NCBI RefSeq assembly: GCF_048007105.1
Contig: NZ_CP180352.1
Coordinates: forward strand, 124,001-188,000
DNA length: 64,000 nt
Reading direction: 5' to 3'
From: Minwuia sp048007105
GTDB lineage: Bacteria > Pseudomonadota > Alphaproteobacteria > Minwuiales > Minwuiaceae
The notes under the pieces were generated by a model that did no database searches, was not told the origin of the DNA, and saw only the letters and a program-made list of their open reading frames with translations. Each line of letters begins with the position of its first letter. Positions within the stretch are counted from its first letter, which is position 1. A program made the position numbers and the translations under genes. Below are positions 21,701 to 30,078 of this stretch, one piece after another.

Positions 21701-24700
21701 ATACCGGCCAGCTGGTCGGTATCGCCAAAGCCGTCTGTCGCAGTGCCGAGGTCCAGATTCACGTCCACGCCCTGGATGATCAGGTCGTCGTCGAACTCGA
21801 CGGTGTCGAAGCCGTCGCCGCCGAAGAAGCTGTCATTGCCGGCGCCGCCCAGGAACTCGTCATTGCCGCCGCGGCCTTCCAGCTGGTTGGCGTTCGAGTT
21901 GCCTTCCAGAAGGTCGTCCAGATTGGTGCCGCGGACATGTTCGATATTGCTGAAGCGGTCTACATCGCCGAAGGCGTCGCGGCCGATGCCGAACTCCAGG
22001 CTGATGGCCACGCCGTTCTGGGCTTCGGCGAAATTCGACTGCTCGGATGAGTAGTCCAGCGTGTCCTCGCCGGCGCCGCCGTCGATGCTGTCGAAGCCGC
22101 CCATGGCGCGGATGCGGTTGTCGTTCGCGTCACCGATGATGGTGTCGTCGAAGTTCGTGCCGCGGACCCGCTCGATGCCCGACAGCGTGTCGGTGCCGCC
22201 GGTGCCGTCGGTCGCGATGCCGGTCGAGAGGTCGACATTCACACCGGTCGATGCGCCGGCGTTCAGATAGTCGGCTTCGTCGAAGGCGCTGGAACCGCCG
22301 GTGATCAGGTCGTTGCCGCCACGGGCCCGGAAGACCTGCGCGTTCTCGTCGCCGGTCAGGGTGTCGTCGAACTCGGTGCCCTCGACACGCTCGATGCCGA
22401 ACAGCGTGTCGGTGCCACCGTCGCCGCCGGTGACGGTGCCGATACCGCCAACGAAGGTGGCGTTGATCGCTGCCGCCGCATTCTGGTAGCTGACCGCGTC
22501 GAACCCGTTGTCGCCCGCGACCGCATCGCCGCCATCGATGGCGTCGCTGCCCGCGCCGCCGTCGAACTCCTCGAACTCCGCATTGCCGCCGCCGACAAGC
22601 GTGTCGTCGAAGGCCGAGCCGACGATGCGCTCGATGCCCGACAGCACGTCCGTGCCGCCGAAGCCGTCGAGGCCGATACCGGTGAACAGGTTGATGTTCA
22701 CCGACGCGATGTCGAAGGAATAGTCCGCGGTGTCGAAGAACTGCCGGATGCCGTTGGTGTTGTCGTCGCCGCCGATCAGCGTGTCGTTGCCGCCGAGACC
22801 GATCAGCACGTCCACGCCGTCGCGGCCGTCCAGCGAGTCGTTGCCTGCCGAGCCGGAGAAGGTATCGTCCAGCGCCGAACCGAAGGCACCCTCGATATTC
22901 GCCAGCGTATCGGTGAAGCCGAACTGGTCGGTTGCGGTACCGGCCGCCAGATCCAGCACGATGCCCTGCAGCTCGACGAAGGAACCGTCGACCGTGCGGA
23001 AATCCATGATGTCGAAGCCGGCCCCGCCATCGACGGAGTCATTGCCCTCCAGCATGCGGAAGCGGTTGTCCTGGCTGTCGCCGAGGACCGTGTCGTCCTG
23101 TTCGGAGCCGCGCACCCGTTCGATGCCGGAGAAGATATCCGTACCGCCCAGGCCGTCATCCGCGACGCCGGTGCCGGCGCCGTCCTGACCGGAGAGGTCG
23201 ACATTGATGCCGCCCACCACGCCGGTAAAGGCGTAGTCCAGTTCGTCGACACCGCCGCCGCCACTGATCGTGTCGTCGCCGCCCCGGCCGCGCCAGCGTT
23301 CGAACGCCGCCGCCGAACCGGTCAGGGTGTCGGAGAAGTTGGACCCGCGAACCGCCTCGATGCCCGACAGCGTATCGGTGCCGCCGAAGCCGTCCAGCGC
23401 GATGCCGGTCGACAGGTTGACGTTCACCGCGGCCGGATCGAGGCCGTAATCGACCTGGGTGAAGGCCCCGAGGTCGCCGACGATGGAATCATTGCCGGCC
23501 AGACCGAAGAAGGTCTCGTTGAGATCGTTGCCGCCGCCGATGATCGTGTCGTCTCCGGCAGAACCCAGAACTCGCTCGATGCCCGTGATGACGTAGGTGC
23601 TGCCCAGACCGTCCGAGCCCGTACCGGCCGACAGATCAACCGAGATGTTCAGCCCGTGATTCTGGAACGACAGCCGGTCATCGCCCTGCTCGAAGCCGTT
23701 CAGCAGGTCGGAGCCGCCATCGATGGTGTCGTTGCCGGCGCTGGCGAAGAAGACGTCGGAGCCGTCACCGCCCACCAGGTTGTTCGCGTTCGCATCGCCG
23801 GTGATGGTGTCGGCGAAATCGGTGCCGAAGACCACCTCGAAGCCCGAGACCGTGTCCGTGTCGCCGAAGCCGTCGGTCGCAACGCCGGTCGTCAGGTTGA
23901 CGGTGACGCCGGACTGGCCTGCCGCGTCGAAGATGTCGTTCGAGTAGTCCAGCGTGTCGAACCCGGCGCCGCCATCAAGCGAGTCGCCGCCCGCCGCGCC
24001 CCGGACCAGGTTGTCGTTGGCGTCGCCGGTGATGGTGTCGGCGAGATCGGAGCCGCGCACCCGCTCGATATTGCTCAGCAGGTCAGTACCGCCGGTGCCG
24101 TCGCTCGCCGTGCCTGCGCCAAGATCGACATTCACGCCGACGGATGCGCCCGCGTTCTTGTAGTCGACCTCGTCGAAGCCGTCGCCGCCGTCGATCGTGT
24201 CGTCGCCGCCCCGGCCCCGGAACCGGTTGTTCCCGGCATTGCCCAGCAGCGAGTCGCCGAACTCGGAGCCCTCGACGCGGTCGATGCTTTCCAGCGTGTC
24301 CGTACCGCCGAACCCGTCGAGCACGATGCCGGTGTTCAGATTGGCCGTGATCCCGGCCGGGTCGTCCTGATAGCTGGCCTGGGTGAAGCCGGAGATGCCA
24401 TCGAGACGGTCATTGCCGGCATTGCCAACCAGCTCCTCGAACTCCGGCTCGAAGCCGCCCTCCAGTTCGTCGTCGCCGGAGCCGCCGACCAGACGCTCGA
24501 CCCGCGCCACGCGGTCGATCTCGCCCGCGTTGTTGACCGCGCCGCCGATCTCGAGCGAGGCGGTGATGCCGGCTGTGTCGTCGGAGAAGTCGGCCGTGTC
24601 GAAGAACTGGCGCACGCCGCCTTCGGTATCGCCGCCGCCGTCGAGGATGTCCTCGCCGGCGCCACCCTGCAGCACGTCCACGCCGTCGCCGCCGATCAGC

Positions 24701-27700
24701 GTATCCGCGCCGCCGCCGCCGACCAGGGTATCGGAACCGGCAGTGCCGCTGAGGCTGTCGGCGAAGGCCGAGCCGATGGCGCCTTCGATGGCTTCCAGAG
24801 TGTCGATGCTGCCCGAACCGTCCGTAGCGGTCCCATTTTCCAGATCGACACTGACAGCGGCTGTATCGTTCTCATAGCTGGTAAAATCGTCGCCTGCGCC
24901 ACCGCGGATCAGGTCCGCGCCGGCATCACCGAACAGGGTGTCGTCACCGTCACCGCCATCCAGGGTGTCGCTGTCGTTGCCGCCGAGGACTGAATCATTG
25001 TCCGCGCCGCCATCCAGCTGGTCGTTGCCGTTGCCACCAATCAGAAGGTCGCTGCCGGCACCGCCGGTGACGGTATCATTGCCATCGACTGCGGTAACGG
25101 TGTCATCGCCGTCGCCTGCATCGACAAGATCGTCGCCGAAGCCACTGTTCACGAAGTCGCCACCGCCGGCCGCATCGATCACGTCGTCGTCCGCGCCACC
25201 GAAGATAAAGTCGAACGACGCGCCGCCCGTCAGGGTGTCGTTGCCGGCACCGCCGTTGAGGCTGTCGAAGCCCTCGTTGCCGATGATCAGGTTGGCGTTG
25301 TCGTCCCCGGTGATGGTGTCATTGAAGGTCGAACCGATGACATTCTCGACGCCGGTGATGCTGTCGTTGCCGACCGAGACATCGCCAGTGACCGTGCCCA
25401 GGGACAGACTGGCGGTGATGCCGGCCGTGGCGCTGGCGTAGCTGGCAAGGTCGATGCCCGCGCCGCCATCCAGCGTATCGTTGCCCGAGCCCGTGCCGCC
25501 GATCGCGCCGGCCAGCGTGTCGTCGCCCGCCCCGCCCGACAGCAGGTCGTTACCGTCATTGCCTTCCAGCGAGTCCGCGCCGGCATTGCCCGAGACCGTG
25601 TCGTCGTCATTGGTGCCGGTCAGCAGGTCGTTGAAGGCCGAACCCTGAACCACGTTGAACCCGAACAGCGTGTCCTGCCCGCCGTCGCCATCGTCGAACG
25701 CGGAATCCTGCGCCAGGTTGACGTCTACCCCGGCCGCTGCGTTGGAATAATCGGCCGTGTTGGTGCCGTCGCCGCCGTCCAGGAAGTCGTCGCCCGCGCC
25801 GCCCGACATCGTGTCGTCGCCGGCCCCGCCTTCCAGCGAGTCGTTGCCGGCGTCGCCGGCCACCACGTCATTGCCGCCGCCGCCATCGATGACGTCGTCC
25901 CCGTCGCCGCCGGAGATGGTGTCGCTGCCGGACGTGACGTCGTTGATGACCGCGGTGGAGGCCTGCACCACCGCACCGCCGAGCACGACGCCGGTATTGT
26001 GATTCGCGGTCTCGTCGACCAGGAAGCCGACATCGGTGTCGAAGCGGTAGTAGAGCTCGAGCCCGGCCTCGTCGCCGACCAGAATGTCGTCCAGGGCGGC
26101 CGCGATCTCGGCGTCCGAACGCGCGATGGACCACACCCGGGCCTCGTCGATGGTGCCGGCATAGTCGCCGAAGGCGTCTTCCAGGTTGGACTGGCCGAAG
26201 AACAGCGGTTCGTCGGAACCGATGTTCTGCGCGGCCAGGGACGAGACATCCACCGTTCCGTCCGGGCTGCCATCGACCAGGATGGTCATGTTGCCGGCGC
26301 GGTCCACGGTCACGGCGAAATGCTGCGCCGTCGCCGGCAGCGCCAGACTGGAGCTGTCGACGGTGATGACCGTGCCCTCGAAGGCAAGCCGGGCATGCGC
26401 GGTCACGCCGCCCGCACCGTCGGTCTGGAAGCCGAAGAAGAAGCCGGTCTCGCCCGCGCCATCGTCGAAGCGCAGATCGATCACCGCCATGTCCTGGCTC
26501 GCCTGCGGACGCAGCCAGGCTTCGAAAGTCAGGTCGGTCGTACCGTCGACGCCGCGCAGGCTGGGCAGGAACACGCCGTCATCGACGCCGTCGAACACCA
26601 GCTCGTCGACCGGATCGATACGGTCGTCGCCGGTGATGTCGTCATTGCCCGAGCCGCCGTCGATGCTGTCGTCGCCCGCGCCGCCCTCGATCTCGTCGGC
26701 GCCGGCCTCACCCAGCAGCGTGTCGTTGCCGCCGCCGCCGCCGATGAAGTCTGCACCGCCATTGCCGGTGATGCTGTCGTCGCCCAGCTGGCCCAGCAGC
26801 CCGTCGTCATTGGCGCCGCCGATGATGGTGTCGCCGCCCGCGCCGCCGACCGCGCCGCCGATGCCCGCGGCCGTCGAGATGTCGATGGTGTCGCCGAAGG
26901 TCGAGCCAATGACGAACTCGACCTCGCTGATCGTGTCGGTGCCCTCGCCGGTCGCGGTGCCCGCGCCCAGATCGACCGTCACACCGGTCGCCGCGCCGGA
27001 GAACTCGACGACGTCCGTGCCGTCGCCGCCGTTCAGTATGTCGTCGCCCGCGCCGCCGACCAGCAGGTCGTTGCCCAGGCCGCCGACGATGTTGTCGACG
27101 CCCGCGCCGCCATCCAGCAGGTCGTTGGAATCGTTGCCCGCAAGCGCGTCGTCGCCGTCGCCGCCGAACAGGGCGTCCTGTCCCGCGCCGCCGGTCAGCG
27201 TGTCCGCCACGCCGGTGCCGAGCGCAACATTGTCGCCGTCGCCGGCGGTGAGGTTGATGCCCGCATCCGTCTTCAGCGAGGCATCGAGGAACAGGAACGC
27301 CGTCGCCAGGGCCACGGCACTGATGGCGATGGTGCCAGTGTTGTTGATGTTGTTGTTGCGCAGCTCGAAATCGGTCTCGTTGTCGTTCGCGAGCACGACC
27401 TCTTCGAAACCGGTGGTGTTGGTCAGCTGGCCGGAGAAGATGTCGGCGCTGTTGATGATCTGCAGCGTGTCGTTGTCGGCGCCGCCATCCAGCGTGTCGC
27501 CCGCATCCAGATTGACGGCGTTGATGATGAAGGTGTCGTCGCCCGCATCGCCCGTAGCGTTCTGGTCGCCCGCGCCGAGGCTGATCGTGTCCAGCCCGCC
27601 ACCGCCGGAAATCGTGTCGACGCCGATGCTGATCAGGAACTGGTCGTTGCCGTCGCCGCCTTCCAGGCTCTGGTTGCCGGCCAGGCCGGTGATGGTGTCG

Positions 27701-30078
27701 TTGCCGCCGCCGCCGAAGATCGCGGCATCGACCGTGGCGGTCAGCGAATCCGAGAAATTCGAGCCGACGAACGCCTCGAAGTTGGCGAAGGCGTCGTTGC
27801 CGAGACCGGTCGCCGTGCCCGAAGCGACATCGACGGTCACACCGTTCGTGGCGTCGTCGAAGCTGAGCGTATCGATGCCGGCCGCGCCGTCCATGCTGTC
27901 GCTGTCCGCGCCGCCGCGGACAAGATCGTTGCCTTCGCCGCCATTGATCGAATCAGCGCCGGCGCCGCCCTGAACCGTATCGTCGCCGCCGAGACCGTCG
28001 ATGATATCGCTGTTCTGGCCGCCGGTGATGTCGTCGCCGATATTGCCGCCGGAAATGGCGAAGGTGCCGTCGGCTTCCGCCGAACCGTCGAAGATCAGAC
28101 CGCCCGCGTTCATCGCCGTGGCATCGACGGTCAGCCTGAATTCGCCGGGCGTGAAGTTGTCGCCGATCGTCAGACTGAGGCCGACATTCTCCAGAATGAA
28201 GATGTTCTCGAAACCGCTCGCATTGGCCAGATCGGCGGCTGCGATGGTGCCGAAGTCGGTGATGGTCAAAGTGTCGTCGCCGACACCGCCGTCCAGCGTG
28301 TCCTCGGCACCGATCTCGGCGGGCGTGATCAGAACATTGTCATTGTCCGCACCGGCATCGACGGAATCCGCGCCTGTGCCGATCGAGATGACGTCGGCCC
28401 CCGCATCGCCGAGCAGGGTGTCGTCGCCGGCCGCGCCCGACAGAACGTCGCCCCCCGTGCCGCCATTCAGCACGTTGGCGTTGCCGTCGCCGTTCAGCGT
28501 GTCGTCGAAGGCCGAGCCGGTCAGGTTCTCGATGCCGGTGAGGGTGTCGAATTCCTGGCCGTTGTCCTCGTTCGAGAAGCCGGTGTTAAGGTCGACGCCG
28601 ACCGAGCCGGTCGCGTTCGAATAGTCCGCCGTATCGATGCCGTCGCCACCGTCCAGCGAATCGCTGCCCTGGCTGCCCGACAGCGTGTCGTCGCCGGCCC
28701 CGCCCTGAAGCGTGTCGGCGCCGTCGTCGCCGTCCAGGATATCGCCGCCGCCATTGCCGGCGATCAGGTTCGCGCCGGCGTCGCCGAGGATCGTGTCGGC
28801 GCTGTTGGAGCCGTTGACGTTCTCGATCGCGATCAGCGCATCGACGCCCGACCCGCTGTCCGTCGCGGTGCCCGCCAGCAGGTCGACATCGATCCCGCCG
28901 GCCTCCAGCGAATAGTCCGCGGTATCCGTACCCGCGCCGCCGTTCAGCGTGTCGTCGCCGGCCGCACCGATCAGATTGTCGTCGCCATCGCCGCCATCGA
29001 CGGAATCGTTGCCGTCGCTGCCGTCCAGATGGTCGTTGTCGGCGCCGCCGAACATGCTGTCCGCGCCCGCCTCGCCGAACAGCGAGTCGTCGCCCGCATC
29101 GCCGAACAGCTGGTCGAGCCCGTCGCCGCCCAGCAGCGTATCGAGACCGTCGCCGCCGAGCAGCGTGTCATCGTTCACCAGGCCGTTGATCAGGTCGTTG
29201 CCGGCCGCGCCGTTCAGCAGATTGCCGGCCCCGCCGCCGGTGATGGTGTCGTCGAATCCCGTGCCGAGCACGTTCTCGATGTTGACCAGCGTGTCGGTGC
29301 CGCCCGCACCGTCGGTCGCCGTGTTGGCGCCGAGATTGACGTCCACCGCCGTCGCGTCGCCGGAATAGTCGGCAAGGTCAATGCCCGCGCCGCCGTCCAT
29401 GCTGTCGTCGCCGGCGCTGCTGACCAGGGTATCGGCATCGTCGCCACCGCTGAGACTGTCGTTTCCGTCACGGCCGTCGATGATGTCCGCGCCGGCGCCG
29501 CCTTCCAGACTGTTGGCGTTGGCATCGCCCGCAATGGTGTCGTTCTCGGCGGAGCCGACGACGTTCTCGACATTGGTCAGGGTCGCGGTCGCGCCGCTGT
29601 CGGTCGTGGCGGTACCTGCTGCAAGATCGACATCGACGGCGCCCAGGCCGGAGTTGAAATTCTGCAGCAGCGCCGCCTCGTCGGTCGAAAGGTCGGTGAA
29701 GAACCGCGCTTCCAGGTTGTCGAGACCGGCGACCTTGGCCTGCGCGGCCGCCAGGTTGGCGTTCTGGGCCGCGAAGTGGAGGATGCCTGCGGTCTCACCG
29801 GCAGCCAGATCGAAGGTGAAGGAATAGGTGTAGTTGTCGCCCGAGATCGAGGCCGCGCTCGCCGTCGCCGTCGCGTTCACGGATTCGAAGTAGTGCAGCA
29901 TGGTCGGATCCGACCCGCCATTGCCGTCCGCCGAATCGTCGGTGATCAGGAACCGGTCATTGGCATCGAAGGCCGTATCGCCCGAACTGGTGTCCAGAAC
30001 GATGGTGCCGCCGTCGGAACCCAGATTGCCGAAGACCCGGAGCGTGACCGTCTGCTGCACGCCCGACGTGTTCGTCAC
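12715..30078 (-). CDS. Giant RTX protein, C-terminal portion (second frame of a frameshifted gene)
   Basis: This is the downstream 5,780 or so residues of one giant RTX gene whose 5' part lies in another frame. The frame stays open to an ATG at 30273, but the first 60 residues from there are an out-of-frame reading of the upstream part, so true content begins near 30078 (VTNTSGVQQTVTLRVFGNLG). The body is dominated by calcium-binding nonapeptides (GGxGxDxLx) in modules of about 100 residues, each with a spacer like VDLAAGTATDG...GTDTLxxIENV. It also contains a LamG-like domain, an FG-GAP region and a 190-residue repeat family (separate entries). The last 130 residues lack nonapeptides and end GGGQLPPG, where a type I secretion signal is expected. 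Unless the frame is restored it lacks its native start. Confidence 0.85.
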   Translation of the reverse strand: MTNTSGVQQTVTLRVFGNLGSDGGTIVLDTSSGDTAFDANDRFLITDDSADGNGGSDPTMLHYFESVNATATASAASISGDNYTYSFTFDLAAGETAGILHFAAQNANLAAAQAKVAGLDNLEARFFTDLSTDEAALLQNFNSGLGAVDVDLAAGTATTDSGATATLTNVENVVGSAENDTIAGDANANSLEGGAGADIIDGRDGNDSLSGGDDADTLVSSAGDDSMDGGAGIDLADYSGDATAVDVNLGANTATDGAGGTDTLVNIENVLGTGFDDTITGGGAGNLLNGAAGNDLINGLVNDDTLLGGDGLDTLLGGDGLDQLFGDAGDDSLFGEAGADSMFGGADNDHLDGSDGNDSVDGGDGDDNLIGAAGDDTLNGGAGTDTADYSLEAGGIDVDLLAGTATDSGSGVDALIAIENVNGSNSADTILGDAGANLIAGNGGGDILDGDDGADTLQGGAGDDTLSGSQGSDSLDGGDGIDTADYSNATGSVGVDLNTGFSNEDNGQEFDTLTGIENLTGSAFDDTLNGDGNANVLNGGTGGDVLSGAAGDDTLLGDAGADVISIGTGADSVDAGADNDNVLITPAEIGAEDTLDGGVGDDTLTITDFGTIAAADLANASGFENIFILENVGLSLTIGDNFTPGEFRLTVDATAMNAGGLIFDGSAEADGTFAISGGNIGDDITGGQNSDIIDGLGGDDTVQGGAGADSINGGEGNDLVRGGADSDSMDGAAGIDTLSFDDATNGVTVDVASGTATGLGNDAFANFEAFVGSNFSDSLTATVDAAIFGGGGNDTITGLAGNQSLEGGDGNDQFLISIGVDTISGGGGLDTISLGAGDQNATGDAGDDTFIINAVNLDAGDTLDGGADNDTLQIINSADIFSGQLTNTTGFEEVVLANDNETDFELRNNNINNTGTIAISAVALATAFLFLDASLKTDAGINLTAGDGDNVALGTGVADTLTGGAGQDALFGGDGDDALAGNDSNDLLDGGAGVDNIVGGLGNDLLVGGAGDDILNGGDGTDVVEFSGAATGVTVDLGAGTATGEGTDTISEVEFVIGSTFGDTIDISTAAGIGGAVGGAGGDTIIGGANDDGLLGQLGDDSITGNGGADFIGGGGGNDTLLGEAGADEIEGGAGDDSIDGGSGNDDITGDDRIDPVDELVFDGVDDGVFLPSLRGVDGTTDLTFEAWLRPQASQDMAVIDLRFDDGAGETGFFFGFQTDGAGGVTAHARLAFEGTVITVDSSSLALPATAQHFAVTVDRAGNMTILVDGSPDGTVDVSSLAAQNIGSDEPLFFGQSNLEDAFGDYAGTIDEARVWSIARSDAEIAAALDDILVGDEAGLELYYRFDTDVGFLVDETANHNTGVVLGGAVVQASTAVINDVTSGSDTISGGDGDDVIDGGGGNDVVAGDAGNDSLEGGAGDDTMSGGAGDDFLDGGDGTNTADYSNAAAGVDVNLAQDSAFDDGDGGQDTLFGFNVVQGSAFNDLLTGTNDDDTVSGNAGADSLEGNDGNDLLSGGAGDDTLAGAIGGTGSGNDTLDGGAGIDLASYASATAGITASLSLGTVTGDVSVGNDSITGVENVIGSTFNDTITGDDNANLIIGNEGFDSLNGGAGNDTLTGGASFDFIFGGADDDVIDAAGGGDFVNSGFGDDLVDAGDGDDTVTAVDGNDTVTGGAGSDLLIGGNGNDQLDGGADNDSVLGGNDSDTLDGGDGDDTLFGDAGADLIRGGAGDDFTSYENDTAAVSVDLENGTATDGSGSIDTLEAIEGAIGSAFADSLSGTAGSDTLVGGGGADTLIGGDGVDVLQGGAGEDILDGGGDTEGGVRQFFDTADFSDDTAGITASLEIGGAVNNAGEIDRVARVERLVGGSGDDELEGGFEPEFEELVGNAGNDRLDGISGFTQASYQDDPAGITANLNTGIVLDGFGGTDTLESIDRVEGSEFGDSLLGNAGNNRFRGRGGDDTIDGGDGFDEVDYKNAGASVGVNVDLGAGTASDGTGGTDLLSNIERVRGSDLADTITGDANDNLVRGAAGGDSLDGGAGFDTLDYSNDIFDAAGQSGVTVNLTTGVATDGFGDTDTVSGFEVVFGTDFADTITGDANANNLVGGDGSDVFFASAGNDTIDGGSDLLNGFEQGDDRLSFQNHGLNISVDLSAGTGSDGLGSTYVITGIERVLGSAGDDTIIGGGNDLNETFFGLAGNDSIVGDLGAFTQVDYGLDPAAVNVNLSTGIALDGFGGTDTLSGIEAVRGSNFSDTLTGSAAAFERWRGRGGDDTISGGGGVDELDYAFTGVVGGINVDLSGQDGAGTGVADDGLGGTDIFSGIERVRGSEQDDTVLGDSQDNRFRMLEGNDSVDGGAGFDIMDFRTVDGSFVELQGIVLDLAAGTATDQFGFTDTLANIEGAFGSALDDTFSGSAGNDSLDGRDGVDVLIGLGGNDTLIGGDDNTNGIRQFFDTADYSFDIASVNINLFTGIGLDGFGGTDVLSGIERIVGSAFDDTLVGGGNAEFEEFDGGAGSDAIDGGDAVAGDNGFDAVSYQNAAAAINATFVGGIGTVTGGDGGTDTLFGIERVEGTEFDDTLTGDENAQVFRARGGNDLITGGSSAFDEADYLNAGASTGVNVDLSTGIATDGTGGTDTLSGIERVRGTNFDDTIIGDANDNRIRAMGGFDSIDGGAGEDTLDYSSEQSNFAEAQNGVAISLEFGIGRDAFGDVDRFSNIEHVRGTNLDDLLEGNSNANQLEGRGGNDEFLGGAGNDSFFGGDGFDTVEFDDDLIIQGVDVNLDLGTATDGFGDTDQLAGIEAIEATDFDDTLTGDANANLFEAFAGNDSILGNDGNDTVFGGQGNDTIGGSAFGNNGDDVIFGGDGDDLIFSGEGLDNIDGGLGSDTLDFSPGLQPAVVDLSTGIVSNDGSGNTETVTGIEAVSGTTGDDTLTFGAGTTLSGGAGNDRFIVGQGVGTANILTDFTAGTGSPDSLDVSAFGFLSLAQVQAAASDDGTDTTIQLDGDDALILQNVLVNDLAADDFVFAPEPTILLDNLLGDSGGFLIGNSQVNEGFGDALSGIGDIDGDGFEDLLVGAPNASTDTGQAFVFSTFNAYNTEANLVAEGRGFVISDSGQAGAAYLGYEVSEVGDINGDGFTDFAVTQLYSYNGAGYGNGSVSVIFGSAAGLSGDIDLAALDGTNGFTIANVAGGGSSFGRSVDSADVNGDGFDDLLLSDTASNTGYLRAGDVFVVFGKANGFAAKTDVDSAVAVGSGKRISGGAAYEYNGYTVSSVGDFNGDGFDDIAMSAGVGGEGGSGRVHVLFGNAGVGGNYNILDEVTAGNGFTLTQGQSGDRFGAAIAGAGDLNGDGFADFVIGAEGSYVGVTYDIGRAFIIFGNNNAANAQVDLSNIQAGQAVVIEGLAGGDSLGGSVDAGGDFNGDGIGDILIGASGLDNGVYGNAGGAYVIFGPGEAVAETAFDLSQLDGSNGIEIVGPGTVDANAGREVAFAGDVNGDGFDDVALASDFVQGGYNDVVFVVTGRDVSNQASVGTNGADLLTGGGNDDILIGAEGDDTLNANAGDDVLKGAVGNDSLDGGDGADLLFGGAGQDTLIGGSGDDTLNPGSNDGSGDVIQAGADNNLIVFEAPGSGFFVLNYTDQVTGIDATFGNTSGTVVKAGGTDTIEGVNLIDGIVGGLQLNGGSGDDTVSADLIDANEFFQFRGGAGNDSFTGGAGFDRLDYLGAQTGGVTVNIELGLTTEDGHGGTDTFSAIDELRGSDFADSLLGSSGNDRFILRQGNDTVDGAGGFDLLRYDRAPIEVVNVDLSAGIATVTDDGSVFTDTILNIEAVRGSRTGDDTLTGDANDNQLDGRGGNDIIAGGDGLDTLIGNSGDDTINTGTGDGDAAFGGDGTDLLVIDFNEGANNATVSINDPVTDIADLTGFTQSGNNKTISGFERAFLTAGNGSDFLLGGVLDDTLIGGGGNDNLFAGLGGIDFVQGDGGNDTISGVAGGNFDGGTEDDLLVTDLSALADDIVLVAGGATVTLSDGTDITGFESFNITTGSGNDSFDLSGTDLLDTISTGAGDDTIDAGQGADILDGGAGTDLLIIDFTSNANNAPIAVVGATDDISQASSITQSGDDKTIAGFERVNFTAGNGSDFLIGGALDDTINGGGANDTLNGGLGGADIINGEGGNDTILGVASGAFDGGTGNDRLEIDLSALSDDIVLSAGGATVTLSDGTDITAFESFNIQTGTGNDSFNLAGTDLLDTISTGAGDDTIDAGQGADILDGGAGIDLLIIDFSSNANNGAITVQGTTNDITQATGFDQTGDNKTISGFEQVSLTGAAGSDFLVGGVLDDTINGGIGNDTINGGGGGADVINGGGSNDVIIGNATGNYDGGAQTDRLEINLSALTDDIVLVAGGATVTLSDGTDITAFEVFNITTGIGNDSFDLSGIDESDTISTGDGDDTINAGTGQDNLFGGGGTDLLIVDFSANLNNSAVTAVGSTTDITAVTQFTQTGDDKNIAGFEQVDLTGANGNDLLVGGALADTLNGGGGNDTLNANAGADVVDGGTGDDVISGSVTGIFNGNTGTDQLQIDLSSFSEDVNLVAGGGAVAFVDGTTIQEFESFIITTGSGNDSFDLSGIDRSDNIALGDGDDTVDAGRNDDTLDGGLGSDLLIIDFTGNNSAITAIGSTTDITLVTQFFQTGDTKTISGFEQVSLTGANSGDELVGGALADTILGAGGNDTISSGSAGNDFVDGGAGLDSITTGAGDDTILGGDNDDIIFGGAGVDSITGGLGDDTMSGGADDNIYVIADGDGSDVITDFSAGAGLADVIDVTGIAELIDFSAVLARAADDGTDTTITLDNSDSITLLGVTVAELDEDDFAFPPPTTLTGTAGDDTLTGDAGRNVLQGLAGNDSLDGGGAGDTLQGDGGNDTLVGGAGGDLLEGGADTDTADFSLDAAAVAVDLEFGFAADGGGDTDTLTGVENVIGTTFNDTLTGDANANSLAGGTGDDSFVGSQGADTLEGNAGFDTVDYLTSGAISVDFDATTSNATVDFGGGNVFVQSLPNIAGLVLTAGNDTVLGSGTSMNVNGASGDDSILGGSNNANTLDGGIGNDTINPNGSGNGDVLDGGADTDLLQIDFSEPNGLGNPTFNFAVTMTGSLTDITAATGFTGTGNAKTFTNFEQADLTGGNGNDAFGGGALADTLNGGAGNDTLNGGSDGADIIDGGAGDDSLTTAAGDDTITPGTGSDLVSGGDDTNGDFVSYADQLAGVSVDLANDVATDGGGSFDTLTGIEHAIGSDFADTLSGQNVEDNQLFGGIGNDVLSGLSGADTLDGGQGFDSLDGGSGSDSLLGGDDDDTLFGDAGSDTIDGGDGTDLVSYAGAILGVTVNLSLGTAADDGLSGSDTLISIENVLGGSGNDGLTGDANANLFIGGTGADTINGLGGDDSLNGNEGADSIDGGDGNDNLTGDDGDDILIGGADDDTLDGQAGSDSLDGGTGIDTADFSLNSNAVSVDLVGGTAVDSIAAAVDTLTGIENVTGSINNDTIAGDANDNVLDGGSGNDTITGGSGDDTLIGGLGDDSLDGEVGSVNGDFVDYSGSATAVQVNLGDDTATGEGNDTLTSIEHVIGSANNDSIVAQDNESNQIFGGGGNDEIIGALGAQTLEGGDGADIIVGLAGADSMSGGIGADAFGYDSVGELAVVAGNQTVAAAGVAVDLVSDFSGIVGGEGDTFDFDAAGGFAELGLGASFVTIGQDYDGTNSGVGLGAAYVFDGTHLIFDNDVQTAGYQVVANTNGGTVSEADLTIAGGGQLPPG
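15950..18420 (-). repeat. Second long-period repeat family (about 190 residues, four full copies plus one partial)
   Basis: Each copy contains DIxxxxxFxQTGDxKTIxGFE, an RTX stretch, then DIVLVAGGATVTLSDGTDI, FNITTGxGNDSFDLSG and DTISTGxGDDTIxAG. Copies begin near 18420, 17849, 17277 and 16705; a fifth near 16140 is cut short. A diverged relative lies near 14,760-14,490. The period (about 570 bp) differs from the ordinary RTX module, so this block expanded separately. Confidence 0.75.
19560..20990 (-). other. FG-GAP/VCBS repeat region (seven units) within the giant RTX protein
   Basis: Seven copies of a calcium-binding loop of the form GDxNGDGFxDxxxxA are visible, for example IGDIDGDGFEDLLVGAP, VGDFNGDGFDDIAMSAG and AGDLNGDGFADFVIGAE. 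They are spaced about 60-70 residues apart with YVIFG-type strands between them. Seven such units would close an integrin-alpha-like beta-propeller. It is embedded between RTX modules. Confidence 0.85.
25975..26612 (-). other. LamG/concanavalin-like domain within the giant RTX protein
   Basis: About 210 residues without nonapeptides, opening LVFDGVDDGVFLPSL and including LTFEAWLRPQ, HFAVTVDRAGNMTILVDG, GTIDEARVWSIARSDAEI and LELYYRFD. This is the pattern of LamG-like jelly-roll domains, which often bind carbohydrate. RTX modules lie on both sides. The ligand is unknown. Confidence 0.8.
29120..29416 (-). repeat. Direct repeat copy B inside the giant RTX gene
   Basis: The partner of 30915-31211, downstream of the frameshift. 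The 1,795-bp offset is 3 x 598 + 1, so the copies are in the same protein register only if one base between them is extra. This independently supports the frameshift call and suggests a recent module duplication. Confidence 0.85.
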